Assembly (NCBI RefSeq): GCF_002837135.1
Contig: NZ_NWBQ01000078.1
Location: 1 to 56,349, forward strand
Length of the DNA: 56,349 nucleotides
Origin: Macromonas bipunctata
Lineage (GTDB): Bacteria > Pseudomonadota > Gammaproteobacteria > Burkholderiales > Burkholderiaceae_C
Reading direction: 5' to 3'
Shown: positions 1 through 9,408 of the stretch, piece after piece
Position numbering within the stretch: position 1 is the first letter of the stretch
Layout: the number at the start of each line of letters is the position of its first letter
Translations under genes and position numbers: made by a program
The notes under the pieces: generated by a model
The model's input: the letters and a program-made list of their open reading frames with translations, nothing else
The model's database searches: none
Told to the model about the DNA's origin: nothing

Positions 1-658
1 CGGCCTTGCGCGCCGGGCTGTTGAGCTGGGCCGTGGCGGTGCCGGGTGCGGCCAGCGCGCGCTCGGTGTGCGCGTGCAGCGTCTCCAGCGCGCGCACCAG
101 CTCCTGCACCGCCTCGGGGCGCACGCCTTGCGGGTGCAGCACCGCCTGCAGGGCCCAGCGGATGCGCTCCACCGCCGCGCTGGCCTGGGCTGCCGTCACG
201 CCTTCGGCCAGCGTGGCCTTGGGCGGCAACGCCGCCGCCCACGCCTGCGCCTGCTGCGCCCAGGTGGGGGTCAAGTCCCACAACCGCTGCGCGCTGGCCG
301 TGGCGCGCTGCACCAGCGCCTGGCCCTGCTGCAGGGTCTGGCCCTGCGCGGCCACGCTTTGCGCCAGCGGGGCCAGGTCGGCGGCGGCGCCGTCCTTCCA
401 GCCAGTCTGCCCCAGCCGCCAGCCCCAGCCCGTCGTACCGGCCGCCAGCAACACCGCCAGCGCCAGCCCCATCCACAGGCCGCGTTGCAGCGTGTGCAGC
501 GGCCAGCTGCCCAGCACGGGCACCGGCAGCACGGGCGTGTCCAGCACCGGCGGCAGCTGCGGTGGCACTGGCGCCGCTGCAGGCTCCGCCACCGACCACG
601 CCGGGTCGGCCTGACGGGGGCGGTTCCGGCGGGGGCGCAGTGCGTCAAACATCGGCAT
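1..658 (-). CDS. PilJ-like methyl-accepting chemotaxis protein, N-terminal part (partial)
   Basis: The gene runs off the left edge; only about 219 N-terminal codons are present. What is visible is a basic, proline- and alanine-rich cytoplasmic leader of about 58 residues, one membrane segment at about residues 60-80, and then a long Ala/Gln-rich, probably helical region without stop codons. It overlaps the end of the CheW-like gene by 14 bases. In type IV pilus chemotaxis clusters a PilI (CheW) gene is commonly followed by pilJ, which is the basis for the call. The signalling hairpin that would prove it lies outside the window, and I do not see the conserved N-terminal sensor motif expected of PilJ. 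A second ATG at 652 is an alternative start. Confidence 0.5.
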   Translation of the reverse strand, partial: MPMFDALRPRRNRPRQADPAWSVAEPAAAPVPPQLPPVLDTPVLPVPVLGSWPLHTLQRGLWMGLALAVLLAAGTTGWGWRLGQTGWKDGAAADLAPLAQSVAAQGQTLQQGQALVQRATASAQRLWDLTPTWAQQAQAWAAALPPKATLAEGVTAAQASAAVERIRWALQAVLHPQGVRPEAVQELVRALETLHAHTERALAAPGTATAQLNSPARKA

Positions 659-1205
659 TCCTTGGGTCGGGGAGCTGGTGGGGATTCAGAAAACCGGGCG
701 CCTGCGCCAGCCGCTGCAAATCAAGCTGGTGCCACACCGCGCCCGCGCCATCGCGCCAGACCTGTGGCAGGGCCGCATGCGCCTGCGGGGCGGGCTGCAC
801 CGGCTGCCAGCCGTCCAGGGTGTGCAGGCCCAGCAGGCGCTCCACCCGCAACGCAGCGGGCACACCCAAGCCGGGCGCCAGCGCCAGCCAGTACCCCGCC
901 GCAGCAGGCAACGCCAACGGCGCCGAGGCCAAACCCAGCCAGCGCACCCAGTCCACCACCAACGTGACGCCACCGCGCAGCGCCGCCACCCCCAGCACCC
1001 AGGGCTGGGTGCGCGGCACGCGCTGCAGGGGCAGCGGCACCACCACCTCGCCCGCCTGTACCAGTGGCACCCAGGCGCGCACGCCGTGCAGCATCAGCCC
1101 GATGCCCTGGGCACCGGTGGCGGGCGCGTGTTCGGGCGCCGCCGCCAGCTGGCGCGCCAGTTCGGCCTGGAACGCCAGCAGCGGCGATGGGGCGGTGGCC
1201 GTCAA
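645..1205 (-). CDS. CheW-like adaptor, PilI type
   Basis: A 186-residue protein that probably couples a chemoreceptor to a histidine kinase in type IV pilus (twitching) control. The start region, with [10 protein letters not shown] near residues 11-20, matches the usual PilI opening. The body has the hydrophobic beta-rich pattern of a CheW domain, including [16 protein letters not shown]. The start is a TTG at 1205-1203: an in-frame TGA lies immediately upstream and there is no ATG or GTG before the conserved region. The gene begins 17 bases after the rubredoxin stop and overlaps the PilJ-like gene, so the three form one transcript. The family assignment is moderate because CheW domains diverge strongly. 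Confidence 0.7.
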   Translation of the reverse strand: MTATAPSPLLAFQAELARQLAAAPEHAPATGAQGIGLMLHGVRAWVPLVQAGEVVVPLPLQRVPRTQPWVLGVAALRGGVTLVVDWVRWLGLASAPLALPAAAGYWLALAPGLGVPAALRVERLLGLHTLDGWQPVQPAPQAHAALPQVWRDGAGAVWHQLDLQRLAQAPGFLNPHQLPDPRNADV

Positions 1206-1222
1206 TCAGCGCCGGTGCAGCC

Positions 1223-1396
1223 TCAGAGCTGCACCATCTCGAAGTCTTCCTTGCGCGCGCCGCACTCGGGGCAAGTCCAGTTCATCGGCACGTCCTCCCA
1301 CTTGGTGCCGGGAGCGATGCCGTCGTCCGGCGCACCGGCGGCCTCGTCGTAAATCCAGCCACAAATCAGACACATCCAGGTTTTGCTTGCACTCAT
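1223..1396 (-). CDS. Rubredoxin
   Basis: A 57-residue protein starting [20 protein letters not shown] and ending in EMVQL. It carries the two rubredoxin knuckles CxxCG (MCLICGW, residues 8-14) and CPECGA that hold a single iron through four cysteines, with the expected [22 protein letters not shown] spacing between them. It is a small one-electron carrier of the cytoplasm. It is divergent from hemL and lies immediately upstream of the PilI-like gene, a position rubredoxin genes often occupy in Burkholderiales twitching-motility clusters. The redox partner cannot be told from the sequence. Confidence 0.93.
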   Translation of the reverse strand: MSASKTWMCLICGWIYDEAAGAPDDGIAPGTKWEDVPMNWTCPECGARKEDFEMVQL

Positions 1397-1491
1397 TTTG
1401 CGAAAAGGTTGCTTGTTTTAGAATGGGTTTCATTGTATCTAGCCTGCCGCGCGCTTTGGCGTGGCACCGCGTCTGCCCAAGCCCACACCCC

Positions 1492-2790
1492 ATGACCACC
1501 GACCGCAACCAGATCCTGTTCGAGCGCGCCCAAACCCGGATTCCGGGCGGCGTCAATTCCCCCGTGCGCGCCTTCAAGGCCGTGGGCGGCACGCCACGCT
1601 TCATCCAGCGCGCCCAGGGCGCCTACATGTGGGACGCCAACGGCCAGCGCTACACCGACTACATCGGCTCCTGGGGCCCCATGATCCTGGGCCACGGTCA
1701 CCCCGACGTGCTGGCCGCCGTGCAGCAGGCCGCGCTGGAGGGCTTCAGCTTTGGCGCGCCCACCGAACGCGAAATCGAACTGGCCGAGGAAATCATCAAG
1801 CTCGTGCCCAGCATCGACATGGTGCGCCTGGTCAGCTCCGGCACCGAGGCCGGCATGAGCGCCATCCGCCTGGCACGCGGCGCCACCGGGCGCAAGATGA
1901 TCCTCAAGTTCGAGGGCTGCTACCACGGCCACGCCGACGCCCTGCTAGTCAAAGCGGGCTCGGGCCTGGCCACCTTTGGCCACCCCACCAGCGCAGGTGT
2001 GCCGCCTGAAGTGGCCCAGCACACCTTGGTGTTGCCCTACAACGACATTGAAGCCCTCGAAGCCGCCTTCCACACCCACGGCAACGACTTGGCCTGCCTG
2101 ATGATCGAACCCATTGCGGGCAACATGAACTTCGTGCGCGCCAGCGTGCCCTTCATGCGCCGCTGCCGCGAGCTCTGCACCCAGCACGGCGCCCTGCTGG
2201 TGTTCGACGAAGTGATGACCGGCCTGCGCGTGGGCCTGGGCAGCGCCCAGGGCGTGTACGCCCAGCTCATCCCCGGTTTTGAGCCCGACATGACCGTGCT
2301 GGGCAAGGTCATCGGCGGCGGCATGCCACTGGCCGCCTTTGGCGCCAAGCGCGAGGTGATGCGCCAACTCGCACCACTGGGCCCTGTGTACCAGGCCGGC
2401 ACCCTCAGCGGCAACCCGGTCGCCACCGCCTGCGGCCTGGCCACCCTGAAGGCGGTGCAACAGCCCGGCTTCTACGAAGCCCTGGGCGCCAAAACACAGG
2501 CGCTGGTACAAGGCCTGACCGAAGCCGCGCACGCCGCAGGCCTGCCCTTCTGCGGCGACAGCCAAGGCGGCATGTTTGGCTTCTTCTTTCTGCCCGAACT
2601 GCCGCAGAACTACGCCACCGTCATGGGCACCGACGGCACACGCTTCAACCGCTTCTTCCACGGCATGCTGGAGCGCGGCCACTACTTTGCGCCCGCGCTG
2701 TACGAGGCCGGCTTTGTCAGCGCCGCACACACCGACGCCGACATCGCCACCACCGTGGCCGCCGCGCGCGAGGTGTTTGCCCAGCTGTGA
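1492..2790 (+). CDS. hemL: Glutamate-1-semialdehyde 2,1-aminomutase
   Basis: A 432-residue PLP enzyme that converts glutamate-1-semialdehyde to 5-aminolevulinate, the committed precursor of haem in the C5 pathway. The fold-type I aminotransferase signature is clear: [13 protein letters not shown] near the N-terminus, the [20 protein letters not shown] phosphate-binding region, FDEVMTGLR with the PLP-ring aspartate, and [16 protein letters not shown] with the Schiff-base lysine. The length is typical. The open frame extends far upstream, but the ATG at 1492 matches the family start. There is no good Shine-Dalgarno sequence. Its stop overlaps the GTG of the cyanophycinase gene. Confidence 0.97.
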   Translation: MTTDRNQILFERAQTRIPGGVNSPVRAFKAVGGTPRFIQRAQGAYMWDANGQRYTDYIGSWGPMILGHGHPDVLAAVQQAALEGFSFGAPTEREIELAEEIIKLVPSIDMVRLVSSGTEAGMSAIRLARGATGRKMILKFEGCYHGHADALLVKAGSGLATFGHPTSAGVPPEVAQHTLVLPYNDIEALEAAFHTHGNDLACLMIEPIAGNMNFVRASVPFMRRCRELCTQHGALLVFDEVMTGLRVGLGSAQGVYAQLIPGFEPDMTVLGKVIGGGMPLAAFGAKREVMRQLAPLGPVYQAGTLSGNPVATACGLATLKAVQQPGFYEALGAKTQALVQGLTEAAHAAGLPFCGDSQGGMFGFFFLPELPQNYATVMGTDGTRFNRFFHGMLERGHYFAPALYEAGFVSAAHTDADIATTVAAAREVFAQL

Positions 2791-3800
2791 GCCCCGCCAC
2801 CTCCACCCAGCGCGCCACCGCCATGCTGCCCCGCCGCCACCTGCTCGGGCTGGGGGCCGCCAGCGCCCTGCTGAGCGCCTGCGCCACGCCCTTCACGCGC
2901 CGCCCCGCCAGCGGCCCCGAGCCTGCCGCAGACCACGCCCCCGCCTCCAAGGCCGGGCGCCTGCTGGTGATCGGCGGTGCCGAAGACCGGCTGCAAGACC
3001 GCATCATCCTGCGCCGCTTTGTCGAGCTGTGCGGCGGCCCGCAGGCGCGCATCCTGGTGCTGACCGCCGCCAGCAGCGTGCCCGAAGCGTCGTGGCAAGG
3101 CTACCAACCCGTGTTTGCCGAACTGGGGGCCAGCCAAACCAGCCACCTCGACCTGCGCAGCCCCGACGACGCCAACGCCCCCGAGGCGGTGGAACGCATC
3201 CTGCAAGCCGACGGCATCTTCATGAGCGGGGGCGACCAGCGCCGCCTGATGGACACGCTGTGGGAGACCGCCGCCGCACGCGCCATGCACACCGCCTTCC
3301 ACCTGCGCGGCTGCTGCATTGCGGGCACCAGCGCGGGGGCGGCGGTCATGTCGCGCCAGATGCTGGCCATCGGTGCCGCCACCAAACTGCCGCGCAAGGA
3401 CACCGTCACGCTCGACATCGGGCTGGGCTTTGTCAACCACGCCATCGTGGACCAGCACTTTTCGGAACGCCGCCGCCTCAGTCGCCTGCTGTCGGCGCTG
3501 GCGCAGCGCCCCGACATGCTGGGCGTGGGCATCGACGAAGACACCGCGTTGCTGATCGAACGCCAGCGCGGCATCGAGATCATCGGCCAAGGCGCGGTCA
3601 CGCTGGTCGATGGCCGGGCCATGCGCTCCAACTTCAACGAGGCCGAGCCCGAACAGCGGCTGGAGATGCTCGACGTGCGCCTGCACCTGCTGCCCAGCGG
3701 CAACCGCTACCTGGTGGGCACCACACAGCAACCGCCGCTGCCCGACGCGCTGCGGGAAGCGGTCGAACTGCTGGTGCGCCCCGGCCCGATACGCGGCTGA
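2787..3800 (+). CDS. Exported cyanophycinase (peptidase family S51), probable lipoprotein
   Basis: A 337-residue protein of the cyanophycinase family, which releases beta-Asp-Arg dipeptides from cyanophycin. The catalytic serine lies in [10 protein letters not shown], and [14 protein letters not shown] and LDIGLGFV are further family features. The N-terminus has a paired arginine (PRRHLLGLG), a hydrophobic core and a lipobox LLSAC at about residue 32. This suggests an exported lipoprotein, perhaps using the Tat route, and would place activity outside the cytoplasm. The GTG start at 2787 forms a GTGA overlap with the hemL stop; ATG 2823 is an alternative that keeps the signal. No cyanophycin synthetase is in the window. 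The exact substrate is inferred from family. Confidence 0.88.
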   Translation: MSPATSTQRATAMLPRRHLLGLGAASALLSACATPFTRRPASGPEPAADHAPASKAGRLLVIGGAEDRLQDRIILRRFVELCGGPQARILVLTAASSVPEASWQGYQPVFAELGASQTSHLDLRSPDDANAPEAVERILQADGIFMSGGDQRRLMDTLWETAAARAMHTAFHLRGCCIAGTSAGAAVMSRQMLAIGAATKLPRKDTVTLDIGLGFVNHAIVDQHFSERRRLSRLLSALAQRPDMLGVGIDEDTALLIERQRGIEIIGQGAVTLVDGRAMRSNFNEAEPEQRLEMLDVRLHLLPSGNRYLVGTTQQPPLPDALREAVELLVRPGPIRG

Positions 3801-3818
3801 ACGCTTCTGCTTTGCTGC

Positions 3819-3834
3819 TGGCGCTTCAGCGCCA
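3819..3834 (+). terminator. Short hairpin after cyanophycinase gene
   Basis: A perfect inverted repeat TGGCGC-TTCA-GCGCCA with a stable UUCA-type loop lies 18 bases after the cyanophycinase stop. It is followed by a mixed CTTAATCTT rather than a real T-tract, so it may be a weak terminator or an RNA-stability hairpin. Confidence 0.4.
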
Positions 3835-3896
3835 CTTAATCTTGGGGGCATTCAATAGGGGCTGTGGACGGTTTGTTCCACACACAAGGACTCCCC

Positions 3897-4160
3897 ATGA
3901 AACTCCGTACCGCCGCCGCTCTCGTTCTGACCCTGGGCACCGCCGCTGCCGCCTTCGCTGGCCCCACCTGCAACGTGCCGCAAGAAAAGTGGATGAAAGA
4001 AGCCGACTTCAAGGTCGGCATGGAAAAGCAAGGCTACCAGATCAAGACCTTCAAGGTCAGCAAGGGCAAGTGCTACGAAATCTACGGCCTGGACAAGGGC
4101 GGCAAGAAAGTCGAGATCTACTTCGACCCCGCCACCGGCGCCGAGCTGGAACGCAAGTAA
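3897..4160 (+). CDS. Small secreted PepSY-domain protein
   Basis: An 87-residue precursor. The signal peptide is MKLRTAAALVLTLGTAAAAFA, with cleavage predicted after residue 21. The mature part is a single PepSY-like unit: KWMKEADFKVGMEKQGYQI, then a KGKCYEIYG strand, then KKVEIYFDPATGAELER. Two cysteines (25 and 59) could form a periplasmic disulfide. The ATG at 3897 is chosen over a GTG at 3864 because AAGGA lies 7 bases before it and the signal peptide starts there. It leads a unit with a cytochrome b and a two-component system, so it may bind or modulate the membrane protein or the sensor. Its role is not known. Confidence 0.85.
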   Translation: MKLRTAAALVLTLGTAAAAFAGPTCNVPQEKWMKEADFKVGMEKQGYQIKTFKVSKGKCYEIYGLDKGGKKVEIYFDPATGAELERK

Positions 4161-4181
4161 ACCACTGCCCGCGCAACGCCC

Positions 4182-4733
4182 ATGACGCCCAACACCTCAT
4201 CCGCCGCTGCTTCCACCCCCGCTGTCAAAGTGTGGGATCCGTTCGTGCGCATCTTCCACTGGAGCCTGGTGACTTGCATCGTGCTGAACCAGTTTGTGCT
4301 CGAAGCCGGTGAAACCGCCCACGAATGGACGGGCTACACCGCCAGCGCGCTGGTGCTGCTGCGGCTGGTGTGGGGCTTTGTGGGCGGTCGGCACGCCCGC
4401 TTTGCCGACTTCTTCCCGACCCCGCAGCGCCTGGGCCGCCACCTGCAGGCACTGCGCCGGGGCGAACAACCGCACTACGACGGCCACAACCCGCTGGGCG
4501 CGCTGATGATGCTGGCCCTGATGGTGCTGGTGCTGTCGCTGGGCCTGACCGGCTGGCTGCAAACCACCGACGCCTACTGGGGCGAGGAATGGCTGATGGA
4601 ACTGCACGAATGGCTGGCCAACGGCCTGCTGCTGGCCGCGGGCCTGCATGCTGCCGCCGCCATCGTCATGGGCCGCCTGGAACGCACGCGCCTGATCCGT
4701 GCCATGATCACGGGCCACAAACAACGCTACTGA
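4182..4733 (+). CDS. Cytochrome b561/b6-type membrane protein (hydrogenase cytochrome b-like)
   Basis: A 183-residue di-haem-type cytochrome b with about four membrane helices. The family opening VWDPFVRIFHWSLV supplies the first candidate haem histidine (His26). Others are His47 (TAHEWTGY), His142 (LHEWLANG) and His156 (GLHAAAA). It should pass electrons across or within the inner membrane, using quinol or a small donor. It begins 22 bases after the PepSY gene and ends 13 bases before the response regulator gene. The PepSY-cytochrome b-regulator arrangement is common in betaproteobacteria. The electron donor and acceptor are unknown, and no cytochrome c or catalytic subunit lies nearby. Confidence 0.88.
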   Translation: MTPNTSSAAASTPAVKVWDPFVRIFHWSLVTCIVLNQFVLEAGETAHEWTGYTASALVLLRLVWGFVGGRHARFADFFPTPQRLGRHLQALRRGEQPHYDGHNPLGALMMLALMVLVLSLGLTGWLQTTDAYWGEEWLMELHEWLANGLLLAAGLHAAAAIVMGRLERTRLIRAMITGHKQRY

Positions 4734-4745
4734 CGCCCACCTGCC

Positions 4746-5408
4746 ATGCGCCTGCTGCTGCTCGAAGACGATGCCATCCTGGGCGAAGGCCTGCGCGACT
4801 ACCTGCGCAGCGACGGCCACGTGGTGGACTGGTGTACCACCTTGGCGCAGGCCAAAATCCTCATCACCGAACCCTACGACGCCTGGCTGCTGGACTGGAA
4901 TCTGCCCGACGGCTCGGGCGTGGACTGGCTGCGCACCCTGCGCGCCCAAGGCGCCACCACCCCGGCGCTGGTGCTGACCGCGCGCGACCTGTTGAGCGAA
5001 CGCATCCAGGTCCTGGACAGCGGAGCCGACGATTTTTTGGTCAAACCCTTTGCCCCCGAAGAACTGGCTGCGCGCCTGCGCGCTGTAGCCCGGCGCATGA
5101 CCGGCAGCGCCCAACGCAAAGCCTTTGGTGCGGTGGAAGTGGACTTGACGGCCAAAGCTGTGTGGCTGCACGGCCAGCCGGTGGAACTCACCGCCCGCGA
5201 ATGGGCCATCTGGGAAGCCTTGGTGCTGCGTGCCGGGCGCATCGTCTCCAAAAGCGACCTCGAAGCCCTGGTGTGCGGCTTTGACAGCGACCTGGCCAGC
5301 AACGCCCTCGAAGTCCACGTCTTCAAACTGCGTAGCAAACTCGGCAAGCACGCCATAGAGACCGTGCGCGGCCTGGGCTACCGGGTGCCCGCGCCCGCCG
5401 CCCCATGA
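4746..5408 (+). CDS. OmpR/QseB-family response regulator
   Basis: A 220-residue DNA-binding response regulator. The receiver domain shows the acidic pair at residues 7-9 (EDD), phospho-acceptor Asp50 in WLLDWNLPDG, the conserved Thr in VLTARD and Lys100 in DDFLVKPF. The C-terminal winged helix includes LTAREWAIWEAL and a VHVFKLRSKLG recognition helix, ending RGLGYRVPA. It probably controls the operon it sits in, but no clear direct repeat for OmpR-type binding was seen. The stop overlaps the sensor kinase ATG by four bases (ATGA). Confidence 0.94.
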   Translation: MRLLLLEDDAILGEGLRDYLRSDGHVVDWCTTLAQAKILITEPYDAWLLDWNLPDGSGVDWLRTLRAQGATTPALVLTARDLLSERIQVLDSGADDFLVKPFAPEELAARLRAVARRMTGSAQRKAFGAVEVDLTAKAVWLHGQPVELTAREWAIWEALVLRAGRIVSKSDLEALVCGFDSDLASNALEVHVFKLRSKLGKHAIETVRGLGYRVPAPAAP

Positions 5409-6730
5409 CCACGCCACCCACCACGCCCCTGCCCTCCATCCGCTCACGCGTCACCCGCACCTTGTTGTGGATGTCGCTGTGCTCCTGCGTGCTCATGGGT
5501 GCGGTGGTGTGGTGGATCGTGGGCCACGAGATCGACGAGCTGATGGACCAGGGGCTGCGCGAATCGGCCGAAATCATCCACAACGTGCTGGCCAACCAGC
5601 CACCCACCCCGGCCCACAGCGCGCCGCCACTGCCCCACACCGACTACGAGGAACACCTGGTCTGGCAGATCATCGACAGCCAGCGTGGGCAAGTGCTGGC
5701 GCGCTCGCACAAGGCGCCCACCAGCGCGCTGCACCCCAGGCCGATGGCGCACACCACCCACAGCGCCGACGGCGAATGGCGCATCGTCACGCTGGGCCTG
5801 CAGCACAGCCCGACGCGCTTCTTGCTGGTGGCCCAGAGCGAGAGCGAGCGCTACGACGCGCGCACCGAGTCGCTGGTGTACACCCTGGTCAGTGCGCTGC
5901 TGGCCGGCGGCGTGGGCATCCTGCTGCTGAGCCTGCGCCTGCGCCAGGAGCTGCAGCCGCTGCAGCAGCTGTCGCAAGCCGTGCAGCACTACGACCCGTT
6001 GCAGCCCGCCACCGACCTGGCCAGCGCCAAACGCGCCGAACTCGAACCCATCACCCAGGCAGTGCGCGAGCTGGGCCAGCGCCTGGCGCAACGCTTCCGC
6101 AGCGAACGCGCCTTCACCGCCCACGCCGCGCACGCCCTGCGCACCCCGCTGGCGGGCATCGACGCACAGCTGGCCATTGCGCTCAAGGAAGCGCCGCCCA
6201 GCCTGCAACCGCGGCTGAACCGAGCGCGCCAAGGCAGCCAGCGCCTCAGCCGCGTGATGCAGGCGCTGCTCACCATGTTCCGCAGTGGCACCGAGCCGCA
6301 GTGGCAAGCCGTACCCTTGTCGGTGCTGCTGGCACCGTGGCCGCACGACGGGCTGGCCATCGTGGCCAAGGGCGACCCCACCCTGCACGCCGACCCCGAC
6401 CTGCTGGCCGCCGTGCTGATGAATTTGCTCGACAACGCGCGCCAGCACGGCGCCACCCAGGTGCAGCTGTGGGCGTCCCCCAACCCCAGCGGCCTGCAAC
6501 AACTGCACCTGCACGACAACGGCCCGGGTTGCCCCGACGCCACCCTGCAACGCCTGCGCCAGGCGCTGCAACAGCACGACTACACCCCCGGCACCGGCCT
6601 CAGCGGCCTGGGCCTGATGCTGGCCGACCTGGTGCTGCAGGCGCACGGCGGCAGCGTCGCCCTGCCCAACGTGAACACCGGCTTTGCCGTGCTGCTGCAA
6701 TGGCCGCAGCCCCCCGAAAAAAGCGCATAA
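5405..6730 (+). CDS. Sensor histidine kinase (QseC-like)
   Basis: A 441-residue inner-membrane kinase. It has two membrane helices (about residues 20-39 and 158-178) flanking a periplasmic sensor of about 118 residues, then a linker and kinase core. The phospho-accepting His243 lies in AAHALRTPLAG. The usual acidic residue of the HE box is Ala here, a variation worth noting. The N box is MNLLDNARQHG, the G1 region HDNGPGCPD, and the G2 region GTGLSGLGLMLADL. It is translationally coupled to the response regulator and is its obvious partner. The signal may relate to the PepSY protein or cytochrome b redox state (inference). Confidence 0.93.
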   Translation: MTTPPTTPLPSIRSRVTRTLLWMSLCSCVLMGAVVWWIVGHEIDELMDQGLRESAEIIHNVLANQPPTPAHSAPPLPHTDYEEHLVWQIIDSQRGQVLARSHKAPTSALHPRPMAHTTHSADGEWRIVTLGLQHSPTRFLLVAQSESERYDARTESLVYTLVSALLAGGVGILLLSLRLRQELQPLQQLSQAVQHYDPLQPATDLASAKRAELEPITQAVRELGQRLAQRFRSERAFTAHAAHALRTPLAGIDAQLAIALKEAPPSLQPRLNRARQGSQRLSRVMQALLTMFRSGTEPQWQAVPLSVLLAPWPHDGLAIVAKGDPTLHADPDLLAAVLMNLLDNARQHGATQVQLWASPNPSGLQQLHLHDNGPGCPDATLQRLRQALQQHDYTPGTGLSGLGLMLADLVLQAHGGSVALPNVNTGFAVLLQWPQPPEKSA

Positions 6731-6759
6731 AAAAAGCCCCGGTGGTTGCACCGGGGCTT
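6729..6759 (-). terminator. Rho-independent terminator of the mdh-acnB operon
   Basis: A 10-bp perfect stem, AAGCCCCGGT (6734-6743) with ACCGGGGCTT (6750-6759) and a six-base loop, followed on the minus strand by seven T residues (6735-6729). It lies 27 bases beyond the acnB stop and touches the end of the sensor kinase gene. On the plus strand there is no T-tract, so it acts mainly for acnB. Confidence 0.92.
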
Positions 6760-6786
6760 GGCACTCACAGCCGCAAGGGCTGAGGA

Positions 6787-9378
6787 TTAGGCGGTCACGC
6801 CCTTGGCGGTCTCAGCGTACTCTTCGATCTGGTCGAAGTTCAGGTACTTGTAGATCGCGGCGCCGTCCTGGTTCACGATGCCCATCGCTTCGTGGTACTC
6901 GGCCACGGTGGGCAGCTTGCCCAGCTTGGACGCAATCGCGGCCAACTCCGCCGAGGCCAGGAACACGTTGGTGTTCTTGCCCAGGCGGTTCGGGAAGTTG
7001 CGGGTCGAGGTCGAGACCACGGTCGCGCCCTCACGCACCTGCGCCTGGTTGCCCATGCACAGCGAGCAGCCCGGCATCTCGGTGCGCGCACCGGCGGTGC
7101 CAAAGGCGGCGTAATGGCCTTCCTTGATCAGCTCGCTCTCGTCCATCTTGGTCGGCGGGGCCACCCACAGCTTGACCGGAATGTCGCGCTGGCCGCCCAG
7201 CAGCTTGGCTGCGGCGCGGAAGTGGCCAATGTTGGTCATGCACGAACCGATGAAGGCCTCGTCGATCTTGGTACCGGCCACGTCGGACAGGAACTTGGCG
7301 TCGTCCGGGTCGTTCGGGCAGCAGACGATGGGCTCCTTGATGTCGGCCAGGTCGATCTCGATCACGGCGGCGTACTCGGCGTCCTTGTCGGCTTCCAGCA
7401 GGTTCGGGTTGGCCAGCCACTGCTCCACCTTCTCGATGCGGCGAGCCAGCGTCTTGGCGTCCTGGTAGCCGTCGGCGATCATGTTCTTCATCAGCACGAT
7501 GTTGCTGGTGAGGTATTCCTTGATCGGCTCGGGGTTGAGCTTGATGGTGCAACCGGCTGCGGAGCGCTCGGCGGAGGCGTCGGACAGCTCGAACGCCTGT
7601 TCCACCTTCAGGTCCGGCAGACCTTCGATTTCCAGGATGCGGCCCGAGAACACGTTCTTCTTGCCGGCCTTGGCCACGGTCAGCAGACCGGCCTTGATGG
7701 CGTACAGCGGAATCGCGTGCACCAAGTCGCGCAGGGTCACGCCCGGCTGCATTTCGCCCTTGAAGCGCACCAGCACCGACTCGGGCATGTCCAGCGGCAT
7801 CACGCCGGTAGCGGCACCGAAGGCCACCAGGCCGGAACCGGCCGGGAAGGAAATGCCGATCGGGAAGCGGGTGTGCGAGTCACCGCCGGTGCCCACGGTA
7901 TCGGGCAGCAGCAGGCGGTTGAGCCAGCTGTGGATCACGCCGTCGCCCGGGCGCAGCGCCACGCCACCACGGTTGCTGATGAAGGCGGGCAACTCGCGGT
8001 GGGTCTTGACGTCCACCGGCTTGGGGTAGGCCGCGGTGTGGCAGAAGGACTGCATCACCAGGTCGGCGCTGAAGCCCAGGCAGGCCAGATCCTTCAGCTC
8101 GTCACGGGTCATCGGGCCGGTGGTGTCTTGCGAACCCACGGTCGTCATCTTCGGCTCGCAGTAGGTACCCGGGCGCACGCCCTGGCCTTCCGGCAGGCCA
8201 ACCGCACGGCCGACCATCTTCTGCGCCAGGGTGAAGCCGGCCTTGGACTCGACCGGGGCCTTGGGCAGGCGGAACAGGGTGGAGGCGGGCAGGCCCAGGA
8301 ACTCGCGCGCCTTGGCGGTCAGCGAACGGCCGATGATCAGGTTGATGCGGCCGCCGGCGCGCACTTCGTCCAGCAGCACTTCGCTCTTGAGGGCGAACGA
8401 GGCCACTTCGGCGCCGTTCTTCAGCAGCTTGCCGTCGTAGGGCAGCACGTCGATCACGTCGCCCATTTCCAGCTGGCTCACGTCCACTTCAATGGGCAGG
8501 GAACCCGAGTCTTCCTGCGTATTGAAGAAGATGGGGGCGATCTTGCCGCCCAGGGTCACGCCGCCAAAACGCTTGTTCGGCACGAAGGGGATGTCCTGGC
8601 CGGTGGCCCAGATCACGCTGTTGGTGGCCGACTTGCGCGAAGAACCGGTGCCCACCACGTCGCCCACGTAGGCCACGAGATTGCCCTTTTTCTTCAGGTC
8701 TTCGATGAACTGCATCGGGCCGCGCTTGCCGTCTTCCTCGGGCTTGAAGGCCGCGTCGGGACGGGTGTTCTTCAGCATCGCCAGGTAGTGCAGCGGAATG
8801 TCCGGACGGCTCCAGGCGTCGGGCGCGGGCGACAGGTCGTCGGTGTTGGTCTCGCCCGGCACCTTGAACACGGTCACGGTGATTTTTTGCTCGACCTCGG
8901 GGCGGCTGGTGAACCACTCGGCGTCGGCCCAGCTCTGCATGACTTCCTTGGCCTTGGCGTTGCCGGCCTTGGCCTTGTCGGCCACGTCGTTGAAGAAGTC
9001 GAACATCAGCAGGGTCTTCTTCAGGCCCTCGGCGGCCACGCCCGCCACTTCGGCGTCGTCCAGCAGCTCGATCAGCGGGTGCACGTTGTAGCCGCCCACC
9101 ATGGTGCCCAGCAGCTCGGTGGCCTTGGCCTTGGAGATGAGGCCCACCGTGATGTCGCCGTGCGCCACCGCCGCCAGGAAGCTGGCCTTGACCTTGGCCG
9201 CATCGTCCACGCCCGGGGGCACGCGGTGCGTCAGCAGCTCCAGCAGGAACGCTTCCTCGCCTGCCGGCGGGTTCTTGATCAGCTCGATCAGATCGGCCAC
9301 TTGCTTGGCGTCCAGCGCCAGCGGCGGAATACCCAGCGCGGCGCGCTCGGCCACATGTTCACGGTAGGCTTGCAACAT
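6787..9378 (-). CDS. acnB: Aconitate hydratase B / 2-methylisocitrate dehydratase
   Basis: An 863-residue [4Fe-4S] enzyme that isomerises citrate to isocitrate through cis-aconitate in the TCA cycle and can act on 2-methylisocitrate. The N-terminal HEAT-like domain ([18 protein letters not shown] onward) is specific to AcnB. Cluster-binding cysteines are in [15 protein letters not shown] and [12 protein letters not shown] near the C-terminus. The ATG at 9378 is preferred because GGAG lies 7 bases upstream; the GTG at 9384 is too close to it. It is the last gene of the mdh-lyase-small protein-acnB operon. Confidence 0.97.
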   Translation of the reverse strand: MLQAYREHVAERAALGIPPLALDAKQVADLIELIKNPPAGEEAFLLELLTHRVPPGVDDAAKVKASFLAAVAHGDITVGLISKAKATELLGTMVGGYNVHPLIELLDDAEVAGVAAEGLKKTLLMFDFFNDVADKAKAGNAKAKEVMQSWADAEWFTSRPEVEQKITVTVFKVPGETNTDDLSPAPDAWSRPDIPLHYLAMLKNTRPDAAFKPEEDGKRGPMQFIEDLKKKGNLVAYVGDVVGTGSSRKSATNSVIWATGQDIPFVPNKRFGGVTLGGKIAPIFFNTQEDSGSLPIEVDVSQLEMGDVIDVLPYDGKLLKNGAEVASFALKSEVLLDEVRAGGRINLIIGRSLTAKAREFLGLPASTLFRLPKAPVESKAGFTLAQKMVGRAVGLPEGQGVRPGTYCEPKMTTVGSQDTTGPMTRDELKDLACLGFSADLVMQSFCHTAAYPKPVDVKTHRELPAFISNRGGVALRPGDGVIHSWLNRLLLPDTVGTGGDSHTRFPIGISFPAGSGLVAFGAATGVMPLDMPESVLVRFKGEMQPGVTLRDLVHAIPLYAIKAGLLTVAKAGKKNVFSGRILEIEGLPDLKVEQAFELSDASAERSAAGCTIKLNPEPIKEYLTSNIVLMKNMIADGYQDAKTLARRIEKVEQWLANPNLLEADKDAEYAAVIEIDLADIKEPIVCCPNDPDDAKFLSDVAGTKIDEAFIGSCMTNIGHFRAAAKLLGGQRDIPVKLWVAPPTKMDESELIKEGHYAAFGTAGARTEMPGCSLCMGNQAQVREGATVVSTSTRNFPNRLGKNTNVFLASAELAAIASKLGKLPTVAEYHEAMGIVNQDGAAIYKYLNFDQIEEYAETAKGVTA

Positions 9379-9408
9379 CAACACACTCCATTAAAAAAAC
9401 GTTGTTGT

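Noticed and set aside
46-2790. A 914-codon plus-strand frame covering the pil region and hemL
   Set aside because: Only the part from ATG 1492 matches a protein family. The upstream part is the antisense of the rubredoxin, CheW-like and PilJ-like genes and is low-complexity Pro/Ala/Arg.
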